Shown: one piece after another, positions 23,422 through 36,074 of the stretch
Layout of the letters: every line of letters starts with the position of its first letter
How positions within the stretch are numbered: position 1 is the first letter of the stretch
Position numbers and translations under genes: made by a program
Notes under the pieces: model-generated
Databases searched by the model: none
Seen by the model: the letters and a program-made list of their open reading frames with translations, nothing else
What the model was told of the DNA's origin: nothing
Origin: Daucus carota subsp. sativus
Taxonomy: Eukaryota; Streptophyta; Magnoliopsida; Apiales; Apiaceae
Direction of reading: 5' to 3'
Assembly (NCBI RefSeq): GCF_001625215.2
Contig: NC_030383.2
Coordinates: 59,572,949 to 59,636,948 of the forward strand
DNA: 64,000 nt

Positions 23422-25756
23422 TCTATATATCCATTCTTTTTTCTCAATGTAAGTAGTTGGATCTTTGTTGTTCTGCTTTAAAGTTTCTGTACTGGGCCTC
23501 TCTCATTAGTTTAGTTAATGTTTGAGTTGTAGCAGAAATTATGCCATGATCTCGGTCTACTTCTGCCTTGTTTTGTACATAACCCAGTCAAGCTTGCTTT
23601 AGCCTGTCCTTGCCCATGGTTATTAGAACAACAATTATAAGTGTTTATTTCTGTGTCATACTAATTGAATTCAAGAAACCTGCAGTACTAATCTCAGTGT
23701 TGCACTGCTCAGGTCTAATTTTTTACTGCAATCAATTTTGTTTTCTGAATTACAGTTTTTGTTAATTATTCAACAAAATCAGACAATCTCAACCCTAATA
23801 TGCAAGCTTGATAATTTAGGGTTGGGGGAGCTTAGACTGAAGAGCTTAATAAGATTCACATCAATATCCCAATTACGTTTTGAAGAACAGAGAAGAGGAC
23901 AATGAAGTTTTAAATTTAATCGCTCCAAATAACTGTTGGATACTTGGATCAATCAGCATAAGAAAGAAGATGCAATATCATACTACACCTAAAACTGCAG
24001 AAAGGAGCACTAATCATAAGTATTATGTACTTGCATAAAATACACTTACCGTAAAAGTAATGCAATCTGATAGTAATTATTTGAGACCACCAGGCCGACA
24101 TACTAATTACCAACATCAAAACCAAGCAATTGTCCTCACTTCCTTTTAGCTCTTCGTTCATCCAGGTAGCTCAACATCCAGACCAAGCAAATTGTCCTCG
24201 CTGTAATGAAATTGATTTCAACAGATCTTAAAAAAATTAACATAATTCATCTCTTAACAACTTATCACTTGAAGATTCACACAAGCCTTTCAATGTGTTT
24301 ACAACATGACATGCAAACTAGTACATAACATACAACAGACTCTTTGTCATGCAATAAGGACTGAGGAGCTATCCCAGAAATTCTGTAAGAATAATGTGCC
24401 ATGTGCCACATTTTATCGTATTTAACAAAGTTGTGAATTGTGATCTTTAACATTACTTAAACTTTCCTTCAATTTTCTTTCCTAGTAGATACCGAAAATG
24501 CCGGCCTGCAAACAATTGATAAATTCAACTAAAGGGCAGCATTTGTACTCTGAGCTCAAATTATGATACATGGTGCAACACAATTTTTTCTCCAACAGTA
24601 AAAATGGTGGATTCCAGGCAATTAGGACAACTTAGCTAGGAAGCATGGGTGCGGTGCGGCATCTAGCAAAAAACCAGACCTAAGGTTGGGTAAACTTGCC
24701 TCGTGTGCTTAATAAATTATGAGAATATTGGGGTCACAAGTTAGGTGACCAATTCTCCTAAAATCTCAAAGCGCTAGAAAGAGGGCTTTCATAGTTTTGT
24801 AGTTAACAAAAGAATTTGACATTTCAGTCCACAATACTTACCAGGAGACACAAGGCTGTGGGATGTTGCTACTTGCTATGTTGGGGTGACTGTTTTGATC
24901 CATTATGGTGTCCAAGAAGCTGAGCCTTTTTTTAATAAGTCGGAGATGGATGATAATTTCATGTGTCAATTTAATATTGGATATTAATTTTTTTTATTTA
25001 TTAAAAATAATGTAGTTGACTATTTGATTTGATTTAAATACTCCTCCTTTATTTTATTAATTAATTACGCGAATCTCCGTATATTTTTTGTGGAATTCAT
25101 GTTGGATCTAATATGAGTACTTGTTCTTCGTTTGATTTCATACTTATATAATTAATGAATTATTTTTTAAATTTTTATTTGGACGTTAATGATATTATTA
25201 ACATATCTCATTGGTTCGATCAAAAAAATATATATCTCATTGGTTCAAGTTGGGATTACAAGAAATTATTATTTAATTAAAATTATTAATTTATCAAATA
25301 TTCAATTATCAAGATTTATTGTAGCGATTATCGGAGTAATAATCAATTGTATTTTAATATTAAAATTTATTTTTGATTTTTAATTATTAATTATTTAATA
25401 ACAAATATATTTATTATATTATAAATTCATTAATTATCTAAATCAGAGATTTTTAAAAATGATTAATCTCTAAGAGATGCATACGCTGTTAAGAACCTTG
25501 TACACGGAATCTCTAATTTTAAATTGAAATTTATAACTATCCAGTAAATACAATTTTTCTTAAAACATTAAAAAAAGGTCCATTTCGTCCTAAGCATTCC
25601 CGAAAATTACTCATTTATTTTTGCGACAGGTTCCGTTCCGCATCTATAAGAATTTTCTTTTACTATTAGTAGTATATGTTAAATGAGACAAAAACACAAA
25701 ATGCACATATAAATTGTACACCATATAAATTGTACAGTGGACTAAAAAACGATTGT

Positions 25757-26069
25757 CGTTTGGTTGACAGGAATTTACCTTATTGTTTGGTTTACCAGGA
25801 GTTTACCTTATTGTTTGGTTTACCAAATACACGTGAAATACAATTCATAGGAACTTCTGATACCTACATTATACAGGAAGTAACTTACCCACTCCCCCTT
25901 GGTAAGTCACATTTCCTGCATTCACTTAGATTTAATTTATATGTAATATACAAGTAAAAATACATATCCTATATTAAAATAATAAAGTAATATATTTAAT
26001 AATTATAATTAGTTAAATTTTAATTATTATATTTATATTATATCCTAATATATTATTATGCTTACACAC

Positions 26070-26114
<45 letters not shown>

Positions 26115-26672
26115 TTATTATTATATTTATTATTATTATTTATTATATCCTAATAAATTATTATGTTTATGCATAATAATAATAACAATAATTAGTTAAC
26201 TAGATTTAATTTATTATTATTATTATGTTTAACTGAGAATATTATTGTTGAATTATACTTCTTCGCCCTATAAAAATATAGAATATGTTTTTTTAGTTTA
26301 ACAAAAAAATGTTGAGAAAATTAAAACGTGTTAATAATATTTTTGTCAGAACTTTATAAATATAATCTAATGTAGAGTGAAGAATAAGTTTAAATAATTA
26401 GTTTGTTTAATATTTTTGTATACAAATTTTTATATAAAATATGTCGTAGACCAATATTATAATAAAAAGGAGGAATATAGAGAATTTTGTAATAAACAAA
26501 AGGATACAATAATTATTTAAAATGTGTTAAATAATAAATTTATAATTTAGTTAAAAAAATATGAATGCCCTTTCTGTCAACCAAACAAGTTTGCTGGACT
26601 TCCCATATAGTTTCAGTGGAGGGGAAGTATAACTTTCTTAGGTAACTTACTTCCCCCATTCAACCAAACAAG
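25757..26672. mobile_element. Probable non-autonomous DNA transposon with GTTTGGTTGA ends
   Basis: CGTTTGGTTGACAGGAA at about 25757 and its approximate complement at the right (TTCAACCAAACAAG, ending near 26672) suggest terminal inverted repeats, with a second inner pair (TTTGGTTTACC at the left, CTGTCAACCAAACAAG at about 26575). Inside are AT-rich sequence and an AAT microsatellite. No target duplication was confirmed, so limits are approximate. Confidence 0.4.
26070..26114. repeat. (AAT)n microsatellite
   Basis: About fifteen AAT units in a row, followed by more TTATTA-rich sequence that is roughly complementary to it, so the stretch could form a weak hairpin. Confidence 0.9.
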
Positions 26673-26789
26673 CACAGAGTAAATAAAATGGACAAATACT
26701 ATGAAAGGATAAAAATTAAAAATTAGTTCGAAATTCGCGTGAGCAGTCTTGTGTTTGGGCCTAAACCGTGGATCAAGTGACCAGACCCA

Positions 26790-29047
26790 TAAAACCTCCG
26801 ACCCATATCAACTCCATCTTCTCCACTCTGAATCTCTGATACAAAACATAACAGACATACATACCTGCTTCAACACCCACAAATTTACACACACCAAGGC
26901 CAACATATACTCCAAACAGGTAATTACTAAAACCCTTTTGTTCCTGTCTATTAAATTTTTAATTGTTTTTTTTCTTTAAATTTTCTTTGGTTGATTTATG
27001 TTGTTAAATCATTGAATTTAGTGCTTATGTTGCTGTTTTCTTGGTTTTATTATGATCTGGGTTCTCGAGTTTTTACTGTGAAATTGAGTTTATGTTGATT
27101 TTGTCAATGAGTTCTTGATAAAAATCCAGTTTTTTTGGGAATTAGGCTGTGAGTGTTTGAATTTGTATCTCAGCTTGTTTGATTTTTATGCGTGTATGTT
27201 CCGGGATATGAATTTTTTGCTAACTAGATTATGGGAGGGTATGTATTGGTTATATGTTTTGTTGGTGTATGAAATTCTATTAGAAGACTTGTGTAATTGT
27301 ATAACAATGTCTGAACCCTTTATTAGCATAAGCCTGTTGGTGGGAGCCTGATTAGGTGAAGTGGTTTTGGTGTGTTTCGAGTCAAACGCGGGATTTAGTT
27401 ATTGGGCTGCAGTTAGCGTTGTTGAGAGAACAATGTTTTTGGAAGGCGTGTGGATTTTGGATGGGATGATGGTATTCTAGATGGTTAATGATGGAAAAGT
27501 ATAGGTTGGGTTTTGATGGAAATATATAGGTTGGGTTTTGGTTAACGGGAAATACATGTGCATGTAAGACGAGGAGAGGATGAATTGTATATTAAGTTGG
27601 AATAAAAGTTCTATTTTTGGGATATGTTACTTGCAAGCGGAGCAAGCCTTGCTGTGACGTGAGGCGCAAGGTTGCTTCTCATAAAAGTGGACATATCTGT
27701 GTTGTGGCCCAATCTGAATAGCGCCTGATTGTTGCTATAATATTTTTCCCTTCATTATATTTTTTCTTACCCCTTACCTTTCCTCTTTTCTAGAATTACT
27801 TTCTGTCTGTGTTTTAAAGAATGCATAAATGTAAATAAACCGTACAAGTCAATTTGTGATTTTATTGTGAGCATGCCATAAAAGTAAACTTCAAAAGTTT
27901 TGCTGACTCTGACAGAAATGTGCCAATTAGAGGCTTGCAAATTCTTACAGACTAGAAATAATTAAGTTTATGATTCGGAAAATTATTACTAGAATTTTGT
28001 ATGTGTTCACCTTTTATATATTAATTTTGTTTGTGGTTTTTCTAGTCACTATTATTGTTAAGCAAATTAGTTTCTTAATATTATATCTTCATGTTCTTTG
28101 CAGTATCTTTTTTCCAGATTTCAGTTATATTACTGTTCGACATATGAATTACTTGTAAATTTTATCTTTGATACTTACCGAGCTTACTTATATATTTATA
28201 TGCGGAAGAAGCAAGGGGGTTGGCATCTGTCCACACTGGAATTGAAAATTTGTATCATATATTACAAATACTTGCAAACAATTTTAGTAGCTTAGTTGGT
28301 TTTGGGTTTAGTTTAGTTCAGCATTAACAAATACACATTTTGCATTAATATCATCAGGTGAGGGGGAAAAATTAGATTAATGACAGAAGCTTGGCCTTGA
28401 GACCCTTCAGTAAACTCTTGCCCAGAATAACAACTAACACGTTTTTCTCTGTTTTTCAAATCATCATATATCTATAAAACATTTTCTAAGCAATCAATGG
28501 TAAGTTTCATCAAGTAGTCAGCAATATAGAATGTCTGATTCGCTCATTAATATGCGGTTGATAAGTGAAAATTTGGTAGTAGTAACAGACCTGAGCGAAG
28601 ACAACAATGAAGGTGGATAAATATAGTTTATTTTTCAATTCTCGACCTAATAACATGATATCGGATTTCCCTTTTAGTATTCAGTAATTAAACTTTTCCA
28701 TATATGTATATAGGTATTTATAATGGGGTCAATGATTGAAGAACCTTCTGCACACAATCTATTTCATATTTAACAAGATCTGGTAAATAATCTTGCAGTA
28801 GAATTTAACTTTGATAGTAGGAGAACTTTTGGATCATTTGTTCAATAGGTGGGGGCAACTACATTTAGCTTATTAAGCACGTGACTTGTTCACTATTTAT
28901 CGAAAACTGTCCTTGTGGAGGAATTGCATTATTGGCTCTTCTGATCTTATACTATATTGACTTGTTCTATAAATCTTCTCTCTTTCTGGTTCTTAAGTTG
29001 ATATCTTGTTTGCTGATCTGTTGTTTTTCAGTTGTTCATAAAGAAAG
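26790..29047 (+). other. 5' UTR exon, leader intron and UTR part of exon 2 of the unknown coiled-coil gene
   Basis: A pyrimidine-rich leader ends in CCAAACAG at 26919, followed by a GT donor. The matching acceptor (TTTTTCAG) ends at 29031, 16 bases before the start codon at 29048. The 2.1-kb intron begins T-rich, as plant first introns often do. No coding potential was seen in it. The UTR exon is inferred from splice signals, not from a transcript. Confidence 0.5.
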
Positions 29048-32000
29048 ATGAGGCGGTCAGGACAGTATGGCGATCCAGGTGGAAAAGCATATGTTCCGGC
29101 GCAGATGCAACATATGTCTGGTCAGAGAGTAGAACAGAAATCTAATAATTATCAAGGGAGACAAGAATCCATGACCTCTGACAAGGAACATCCATACGGG
29201 GCTCCAAGAGGAGATGGGCATTGGAGGTGGGAAAGAGATGGCTCTTCCCACATGTTCAATGAAGGTAAACTTTGTATAATGAAGCGTTTTTTCTTTCTTT
29301 TGTCCATCTTTCTGCTAAATGTTAGCTTCTGACTTTCAAATTGCTGCACTTTGTGAGCAAGGTTATTACGGCGCCAAGTCGAGCCTCGGCGCCCATATAC
29401 CTTGAAATTGACTAGTCGAAAAAAGTCAATAACTCCTGATGTACATATATTTTTTTTAAAAAATATATGATGGCCATGGCCCTGTTTGGCTTATCTTATT
29501 TTCAGGCATAATAATCTTTTCTTCTGGAAAAGATACGTAAATGTGTACAATATTTTCTTTTTTTTTTTGAAAATAAATGACTTATTTCTACAAATAAAGA
29601 ATATTAAAGACTTATTACATATGTTATACTAAAAAATATATTATGTAAAATATGAACTTTTTTCTAAAATAAGTCCTTATTTTTGTAAAAAATGGTACTA
29701 ATTCAAATAAAAAGTAATAGACAATAAATTCAAATACCAAAAGTCAAGCATCCATAAGCAAATAAAAACATAATAAGTGCAATAAATTAATCACATATAG
29801 GCCTCCATCTCAAAGTCATGAAATACTCCATCTTCTCGAGTATTCATCTTGGATGGATAGGGAGGCACACTATAATCATCTCCAACATCCCCATCATCAG
29901 TAGGAGTATTGTCTTCAGCTCCCCCATGTAGTGTTTCGTTGAGTATAGGTACACACATCACTAGTTGACAACCTTTTTTAGCTTTTCTTGGAAGAGGGCG
30001 TCTTTTAAGTGCTTTGAGGCACCTGAAGCTATATTAACCGCACTCCAAAACCTATCTTCAATTTCGGTGATCCACTCATTAGTCCATGCCGAGTCATCAA
30101 ATATGAGTGGATTAATTATTTTTTTTCCAAGTTCATGCATCTTTTGAATTTCTGTTTGTATTGAACATACACCAAATTATTCAAACGTTGATGTTCTAAC
30201 ATATTCCTCTTTTTTGTATGTATCTAAATTAATCAAATATATAAAATTTAAATTTGATTAGGCATCAAGTATAAGTAGTTGCAAATTGGCCATAAATCCG
30301 TCTTACATGTAAAAAAACTTTAAAAGGATTAATTAGAAGAAACAAAAGATAATAAATAATAGAATTATCAAAATAATTATAAACTTAAATCGAAAAGCAG
30401 ATAATTAATTAATAAAATTATATACATGGGAAAAAGATTTACATATATGTATCTATCGATGTATATACACATTGTCAAAAAAGAGAAGAAGAAAGGGGAA
30501 GAAAGAAGATGAAGGAGAGATACAGAGACGAAGAAAGAAAGAAGAATGGAGAAGGAAGTAGAAGGGAGAAGGAGAAAGGAGAAGCGAGTAGCTTGCCAGA
30601 ATCACGTCGACATTGGAAAAGAAGCCGCCGTCCCAGTCGTACATCTTTTACTCGTAAGCCTTTAGATCTGCAAAAAGTAAATCTTTAGATCTGCGAAAAT
30701 CAAGTCTTTTGCCCCAAAAAGCCCTATTTTTCGATCCGGGTCGGATTTCGGGCCAGGTCCGGGTAAAAACCCATGGACGCCTTATTCACCAATTGTAGCT
30801 TGGATGCATATTCCTAACAAAGAAATATATGATATCCTATATTTTTTGTATATATAGATTTCTTTGGTCACCTTTTTCGAAAATCTCCAAGGTCTGCATT
30901 TGTAATGGTCAAGTTATAGCATGTATAACTATGCCTAGTAAGAGAGTGACTTCTGTCCGTGGCTAAATTAAAGATTATGAATTTTGATATCTCGTAGATA
31001 CATTTGTCACAACGTATTTTCATATCTGCTCTTGTGTGGGATAGTTTGACTTTTGAGACCTTAAATTTAAAATATGTTGTGCTTTTTTAGATGGTTTATG
31101 GGGCTAGTAGTAATTTAAGAAATTCATAATAAAAACTTGTTAGATGCCTCAGTAACAGGAGCTAATTGAAGGTAGCCAACTTTTTTGGTATCTTGAAGGT
31201 GAGATGCAATTTTATGTTCTTTAACCAAAAATTCCGCTTGATTGTTGCAGCTATATAAACTGAATTGTCAATCTCTAGAGTTTACTTCTTTTAGCCTCAT
31301 TTGTTTTAATTATCTATAGCTTTTCATACATACAACTTGATCTTTTAAAGTTGTTTATACCCTTAATGTTTTTATCATATCATAAAAGATCCATCTACAC
31401 CATTGCTTAACTTGTTCCCATGACAGACGAGTTGTGCACATGCACTTAATTATCATATTGTAAGTGAAGATTTTTGAGGAGCCACAAAATGAAATGAATT
31501 TGTTTTAGCAGATAAATTTCTCCATGAAGTACTTAATTATCCCTCCCTTTGTGTCATGCTAACCTTAAGCGTTGCCTCTTTTTTACATTATTGACCTTTG
31601 TGATTTGCATTTTTTTTGCCCAGATTTTAAGCTAGAGTAATGCAGCTCTCACATTATTCTCCTTTCGGATTTAAATATTTTGCGGAGAATTTAACCTAGA
31701 GTATAGCAACTCGCACATTATTGACCTTTGTGATTTATGTTTCTTTGCCTAGAATTGTAATTTATATCTCGTGAATACTTTTTAACTAGTGACTATGCGA
31801 CAACATACTAATATATGGTGTGGTTGCTCGTGTTATAGGTCAAGGGGGTGATAGACCTAGATCCTACTACCAGGGCCAAAGGTCAGATCCAAGAATGGTT
31901 CTAGAGAGACAAGGCAACAATGATCCTAGATCTCATCCTGGTGACCCAAGAATGGGTTCGGACAGACAAGGCAACAATGATGCTAGATCTCATCCTGGTG

Positions 32001-33353
32001 AAGAAGATATGGAGATTGGGTATGAAGATAAACCCATGCTGCAGACCTTTGAGGGTCTTGAACAAAGATTTCTGGATGACATCATGAAACTAGCTAAAGA
32101 ACAGACTGATGCAGAGGATGCTGAGAATGCTAGGCACAGGGAGGTTAGTTCATAAATATAACAAGTACTTGAATTATTCTTTGCTCCGTAATTTATCTCT
32201 TAATGATAATCTACTATCATAGATGGAGATAGTATAAATTCAGCATACATCAGTATGTAGGGGTGTACATGGTTTGCCCAAACCGTTTAAACCAACCCAA
32301 ACCGGCCCTATTTTCGGCCGAACCAAACCGAAAATTTTAAACCGTTCTTTAATTGGGTTGAATCGGCTCCAACCCGACTTTAATGGGTTGGGCATGGGTT
32401 TAGATTTTATTTGGTCAACCCAACCCAACCCGGGGGTATTTTAATAAAAATACATTATATATATATATAATATATATACCTAACAAAATTGTATATATGT
32501 AAAATATAGCTACCCAATTGAAATTATAATATTAGTGTGATAAAATTGAATTATAACATTGGTATCTTTCCTCGAGTTTCCTTTAAAATATCTTTCCTGC
32601 ACATTTGTCATTCGTCTGCTTGCCTTTTGAGAGTTCAATAGTGAAGCTACTATCCTTTAAAAGTCCAAACTTGTTTTAATGCTCTATAATTAGTAAGTTG
32701 AGTAGCAATTTTAAAACTGCAAAATATGCGATTTAGTAGTTAGTAACCCGTCAAACCGACCCAAACCAACCCAACCCGAAGTATGGCAAATTGGGTTGGG
32801 TTATAAATTAAATTTAATGGGTTGGGTTCGAAAATTAGCAAACCGAATTTAATGGGTTGGGTCGAAAAAAAATCTAAACCGGGCCAACCCGGCCCGCGTA
32901 CACCCCTATCAGTATGAATTGGTCACGAAAGATATCCTAATTTATTGCTTATTAGCACTTTAATTAAATATACTTCCGTTCACCGGATAACCTGATGTTC
33001 TGAGGCTCATACAAATGTTGAACTTTGTTTTTCAGAGCATAAACTCCATCAATTGTCAGTATCAGGAACAACTTGATGCGCTTCGAGCCCGGCATGCAGC
33101 TCGAAGAGATGAGATCCTTAAGAGAGAAACTGAAGCACGTCAACAGCAGTATCAGACAGTAGTGCTGGACAACTACCCTAACAGTGGAATGGTCCATAGC
33201 GACCCCCATGGTTATCCTGCTGCGGAACCACATCAGTACGATCCCTACGTTGAACGGGCTCGATTTCCGGTCGGGTATAGGGACCATGGGCTTGATCAAA
33301 GAGGTCAATACCATGGCCCCCGAGTTCCTGAAGCGGGATCACGTTATCGCTGA
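29048..33353 (+). CDS. Coiled-coil protein of unknown function, Gly/Arg/Gln-rich N-terminus
   Basis: Three coding exons (29048-29264, 31839-32143, 33036-33353) join in phase to 279 residues. I do not recognise the family by name. The N-terminal half is hydrophilic and disordered-looking, rich in G, Q, R, S and D, with an imperfect repeat of about 18 residues (RQGNNDPRSHPGDPRMGSD then RQGNNDARSHPGEED). Residues from about 135 (KPMLQTFEGLEQRFLDDIMK) to about 210 are strongly helical and charged (QEQLDALRARHAARRDEILK), typical of a coiled coil. The tail is again disordered, with many P, Y, H and G. No membrane segment or signal peptide is present. The makeup resembles nuclear or RNA-associated proteins, which is inference only. 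Intron 1 contains a hAT remnant and intron 2 a hAT MITE. Confidence 0.8.
29360..30790 (-). mobile_element. Degraded hAT-like DNA transposon in an intron
   Basis: The region starts and ends with GC-rich GGCGCC/GGCGTCC motifs unlike the host intron. On the minus strand two short open stretches look like a hAT transposase C-terminus: one reads NPLIFDDSAWTNEWITEIED at about 30110-30050, the other ends in DFEMEAYM and a stop near 29795 after an acidic stretch. They lie in different frames and are isolated, so the element is dead. The 30475-30580 part is a purine-rich low-complexity tract. Ends and family are approximate. Confidence 0.5.
32258..32908. mobile_element. hAT-type MITE with 8-bp target duplication
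   Basis: Perfect 11-base terminal inverted repeats (TAGGGGTGTAC) bound 651 bp. The 8-base direct repeat TCAGTATG flanks it at 32250-32257 and 32909-32916. The interior carries many AACCCAACCC-type motifs and their complements. An 8-base duplication is the hAT signature. It sits in intron 2 of the unknown coiled-coil gene, about 120 bases before the next exon. Confidence 0.9.
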
Positions 33354-34730
33354 TTTGGTAAAATGTAGCACAACATAATCCTGTAGGGCTTTGATATTAC
33401 CTGTAGTGTTGCTTGTACCTGCATAATTTAGCCATTTGATGCTGGTTGTTTTATGTTTGTAATGCTTCTTTAGAAAGAATAAAACTCTGTGCTAGCTTAG
33501 CTATTTGAGTAGCTGAAACTCTGTACTAGATTAGCTATTTGAGGAGCTGTCCGTTGAAAGCCCCCGGTTTCTTGGATGTTTTGCATCTGATCTATGTTTC
33601 TTTTATAGAATTTGAAATATTTGTTGAGGCGAATGTCAACGGTTTTGGAAGTTTAGCTTATGACTTATGTTATGTTTGGTTAGGATGAATGATTTTGTGT
33701 TTGGTTAGGGTGAAAGATTTTGGAAGTATGACTTATGTTGTGTTTGGTTAGAGTGAATGATTTTGGAAGAATGGAATGAAATATGAATTATGTTAACAGA
33801 TAATTGTTTAGAACTTCATTTCAAGATTACACTCTCATTTTGAAAATTAATGTTTTCTTCTCTCTTACCCCTTACCGCGGTGAGTTCTCAAGTTTTATCA
33901 TAATAATTTCGTAGCAACTCAATTTTCTTTTCAAATCCCTCTTATTTTTATATATTTCTAGTCATTGTATTCAATTTTCTGTAATCAAAGAGAACATCAG
34001 AGTTCTAAATAAATATCATTGTTTTGCTCTCCTCCTCAAGATTTTACAAAACAAGCCATTATGCCTTCTACTTGAGTATGGGTGATTTGGGCTTTATATA
34101 CAAACGTTCAGACTGGTAACCTAAGAATGATTCCCTTTTAAATCTAAAATTACTGACTGGTCAGTTTTATACAATAATTTTTTATTGTTTGACATTAATT
34201 TTAAGTCTTCTATCATGTATAATTGTATTATTTATTTCTAAAATTTAATTTCTGAATTAAAAAACTATATTTTTATTCATAAAAAAATATTTAAAAAATT
34301 ATGAAACTATATGTTTTAAAAATATTAAAATATGTACCGAACTCTCGCTCTTGGTCATATACAAATTCACGTACCGGAACGTAGGAGTTGTATATATAAA
34401 AACAGTGAGTATGATTAATAAAATGTTCAGTGCCTGTATCGAAAATAATAAATAAGAGTCTCCATATAGCGTTACGATATATGTTTTGCTTGGGCTGTAC
34501 TCAAAATTTCAAATGTTATCTCCACGATTCCACGCAATTTGCATGTACGTACGAACAGACAACATTTGTTTTTGTTTTTGCTAAATAACAGACGACATTT
34601 GTTAATGCTGCAAAGGAATTAAAGTAGACTTTATGTGTTCCCCAAGAATTATAAACCCTATATAAACCGCTTTGCTTCTCAGTTTCACCCACACAAACTT
34701 ACAATATATTTTCGAGAGAGAGCTGGGAAA
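33354..34730. other. Intergenic spacer with short tandem repeats; promoter of ubiquitin-eL40 copy A
   Basis: 3' UTR of the preceding gene, then an imperfect tandem repeat at about 33660-33775 built on GTGTTTGGTTAGAGTGAATG. AT-rich DNA follows, and a TATA box CTATATAAA at 34658-34666 lies about 65 bases before the start codon at 34731. No gene is seen in it. Confidence 0.6.
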
Positions 34731-35148
34731 ATGCAGATTTTTGTTCAAAATTTTGTTGGGAAAACCCTGACTCTCGAGGTTGAGTCGAGTGATACTATTC
34801 GTGATGTCATGTGTTTGGTTGAGCGGAAAGACGGGGTTCCCGTGGATCAGCAGCGGTTGTGCTTTGCGGGAAAGGAACTTGATGGAGGGCTTGCTGTTGG
34901 TGATTATGGTATCGGTAAAGGTATTAAAGTCAGGCACACATTTTATGTTTTTAGTTATGGTTGATGAAAATATATGTGTGAAGAGTGGTTTGGTTTTATG
35001 TTGGTGCAGAGGCTACGTTGTATCTTGGTGCTAGGCTCGTGGGAGGCAAAGGTGCTACGCAGCACTACAGGAACACTGATCCAAAGCTGGTGGAGCTTGC
35101 AAAGAAGTTTAACCAGTGCAAGCTGATTTGCCGCAAGTATGAGCTACT

Positions 35149-35186
<38 letters not shown>

Positions 35187-35252
35187 CCCACTCTCCCTCC
35201 CTCTCCCTCTTTCCATCTCTCTCTCCCTCACCCTCTCCCAGTCTCCCTCACC

Positions 35253-35283
<31 letters not shown>

Positions 35284-35636
35284 CCTCCCTCTCTCTCTCT
35301 CTCTCTCTCTCCATCTCTCTCTCTCTCTCACCCTCTCTCTTTCCCCCTCTCTCCCTCTTTCTCTCCATCTCTCCCTCGCCCTCGCTCTCTCTCTCTTTCT
35401 CTCACACACATTTATCATGTGCATTTCAGCTGCTACGCTCGTCTGCACATTCGAGCCAAGAACTGCAGGAAGAAACAATGTGGCCACAGCAACCAGGTAC
35501 ACTTAAAACTGTTTCACTGCTCAACATCATTAATAATCCACAACCAAATAAAATTCCAGACACTCACATCATTTTTGTGTACCGATATTTCGTACTGCAG
35601 TTGCGTCCCAAGTCTGTTCTTGATTCCAGAGGTTGA
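34731..35636 (+). CDS. Diverged ubiquitin-ribosomal protein eL40 fusion, copy A
   Basis: Four exons (34731-34920, 35010-35136, 35430-35496, 35601-35636) encode 139 residues; the usual fusion has 128. Residues 1-76 align without gaps to ubiquitin and end in Gly75-Gly76, but many otherwise fixed sites differ: K6Q, L8F, K27M, K29L, I44C, V70G and R74V. Lys11, Lys33, Lys48 and Lys63 remain. The rest is an eL40 zinc ribbon with its four cysteines (CRNC and NCRKKQC) and HSNQLRPK, but about 9-10 extra residues precede it and the basic KKKIK tail is replaced by SVLDSRG. Standard fusions are cleaved after Gly76 to release ubiquitin and the 60S protein eL40; R74V may hamper this. Frame and splice sites are intact and a TATA box is present, so it looks expressed. 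Splice positions K63/E64, CRK/CY and HSNQ/LRP are shared with copy B. Confidence 0.85.
35141..35402 (+). repeat. (CT)n pyrimidine tract filling intron 2 of copy A
   Basis: Nearly the whole 293-base intron (35137-35429) is CT dinucleotides interrupted by CCCT and CCAT. Long Ser/Leu-rich reading frames on both strands here are products of the repeat. It ends about 27 bases before the acceptor. Confidence 0.95.
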
Positions 35637-36074
35637 AGACCGAGCCCTATATCTACTTATATTCCATCTACATATGAAGAAGTTAGTAGCAATCAAGAAG
35701 ATGCCTCTGCAAATCATGTCTGTCTATATATGTTGCAGCAGCTAGGCTAGCTTTGTGGTAGTTATAAAAACCTGGTGTTCTGTAAAAAGCATGACCATTT
35801 TTTTTGGCTTCTTGCAGCTCTATCAATTAATCATCTACTTTTGTTTTACCGTCTCAGTAGTTGTGTTGATTTCTCTCTTCGGCTGTCGGATAAATCGATA
35901 ATCTCGATAAATTAATTATAATCTTAATATATTTAATATGAATAAATTAGTAAATTTTATCAATTTCGAATTATTAATTTATTGTGATTTGACTTAATTG
36001 CATTTTTAACTAGCTAGATGACATTGCGAAAATAAATGCAAAACTGCGTCTATAGATGGATAATCCCAAATTAA

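Larger units (their letters stand above)
23422..26748. other. AT-rich intergenic spacer after the NLR pair
   Basis: 23422 to about 23700 is the 3' flank of NLR copy 2. Around 24637 a transposon-like left end (CTAGGAAGCATGGGTGCGG) resembles the element at 19334, with a possible right end near 25605 (CCTAAGCATTCCCG). 24950-25560 is very AT-rich. A further element and a microsatellite are listed separately. No gene was recognised. Confidence 0.5.

Noticed and set aside
30453-30644. Antisense 63-codon frame in the hAT remnant
   Set aside because: It is built on a purine-rich tract and shows no transposase or other motif.
34985-35636. Two long Ser/Leu/Pro-rich reading frames (165-173 codons) and one antisense Arg/Glu frame
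   Set aside because: They are translations of the CT microsatellite in intron 2 of ubiquitin-eL40 copy A.
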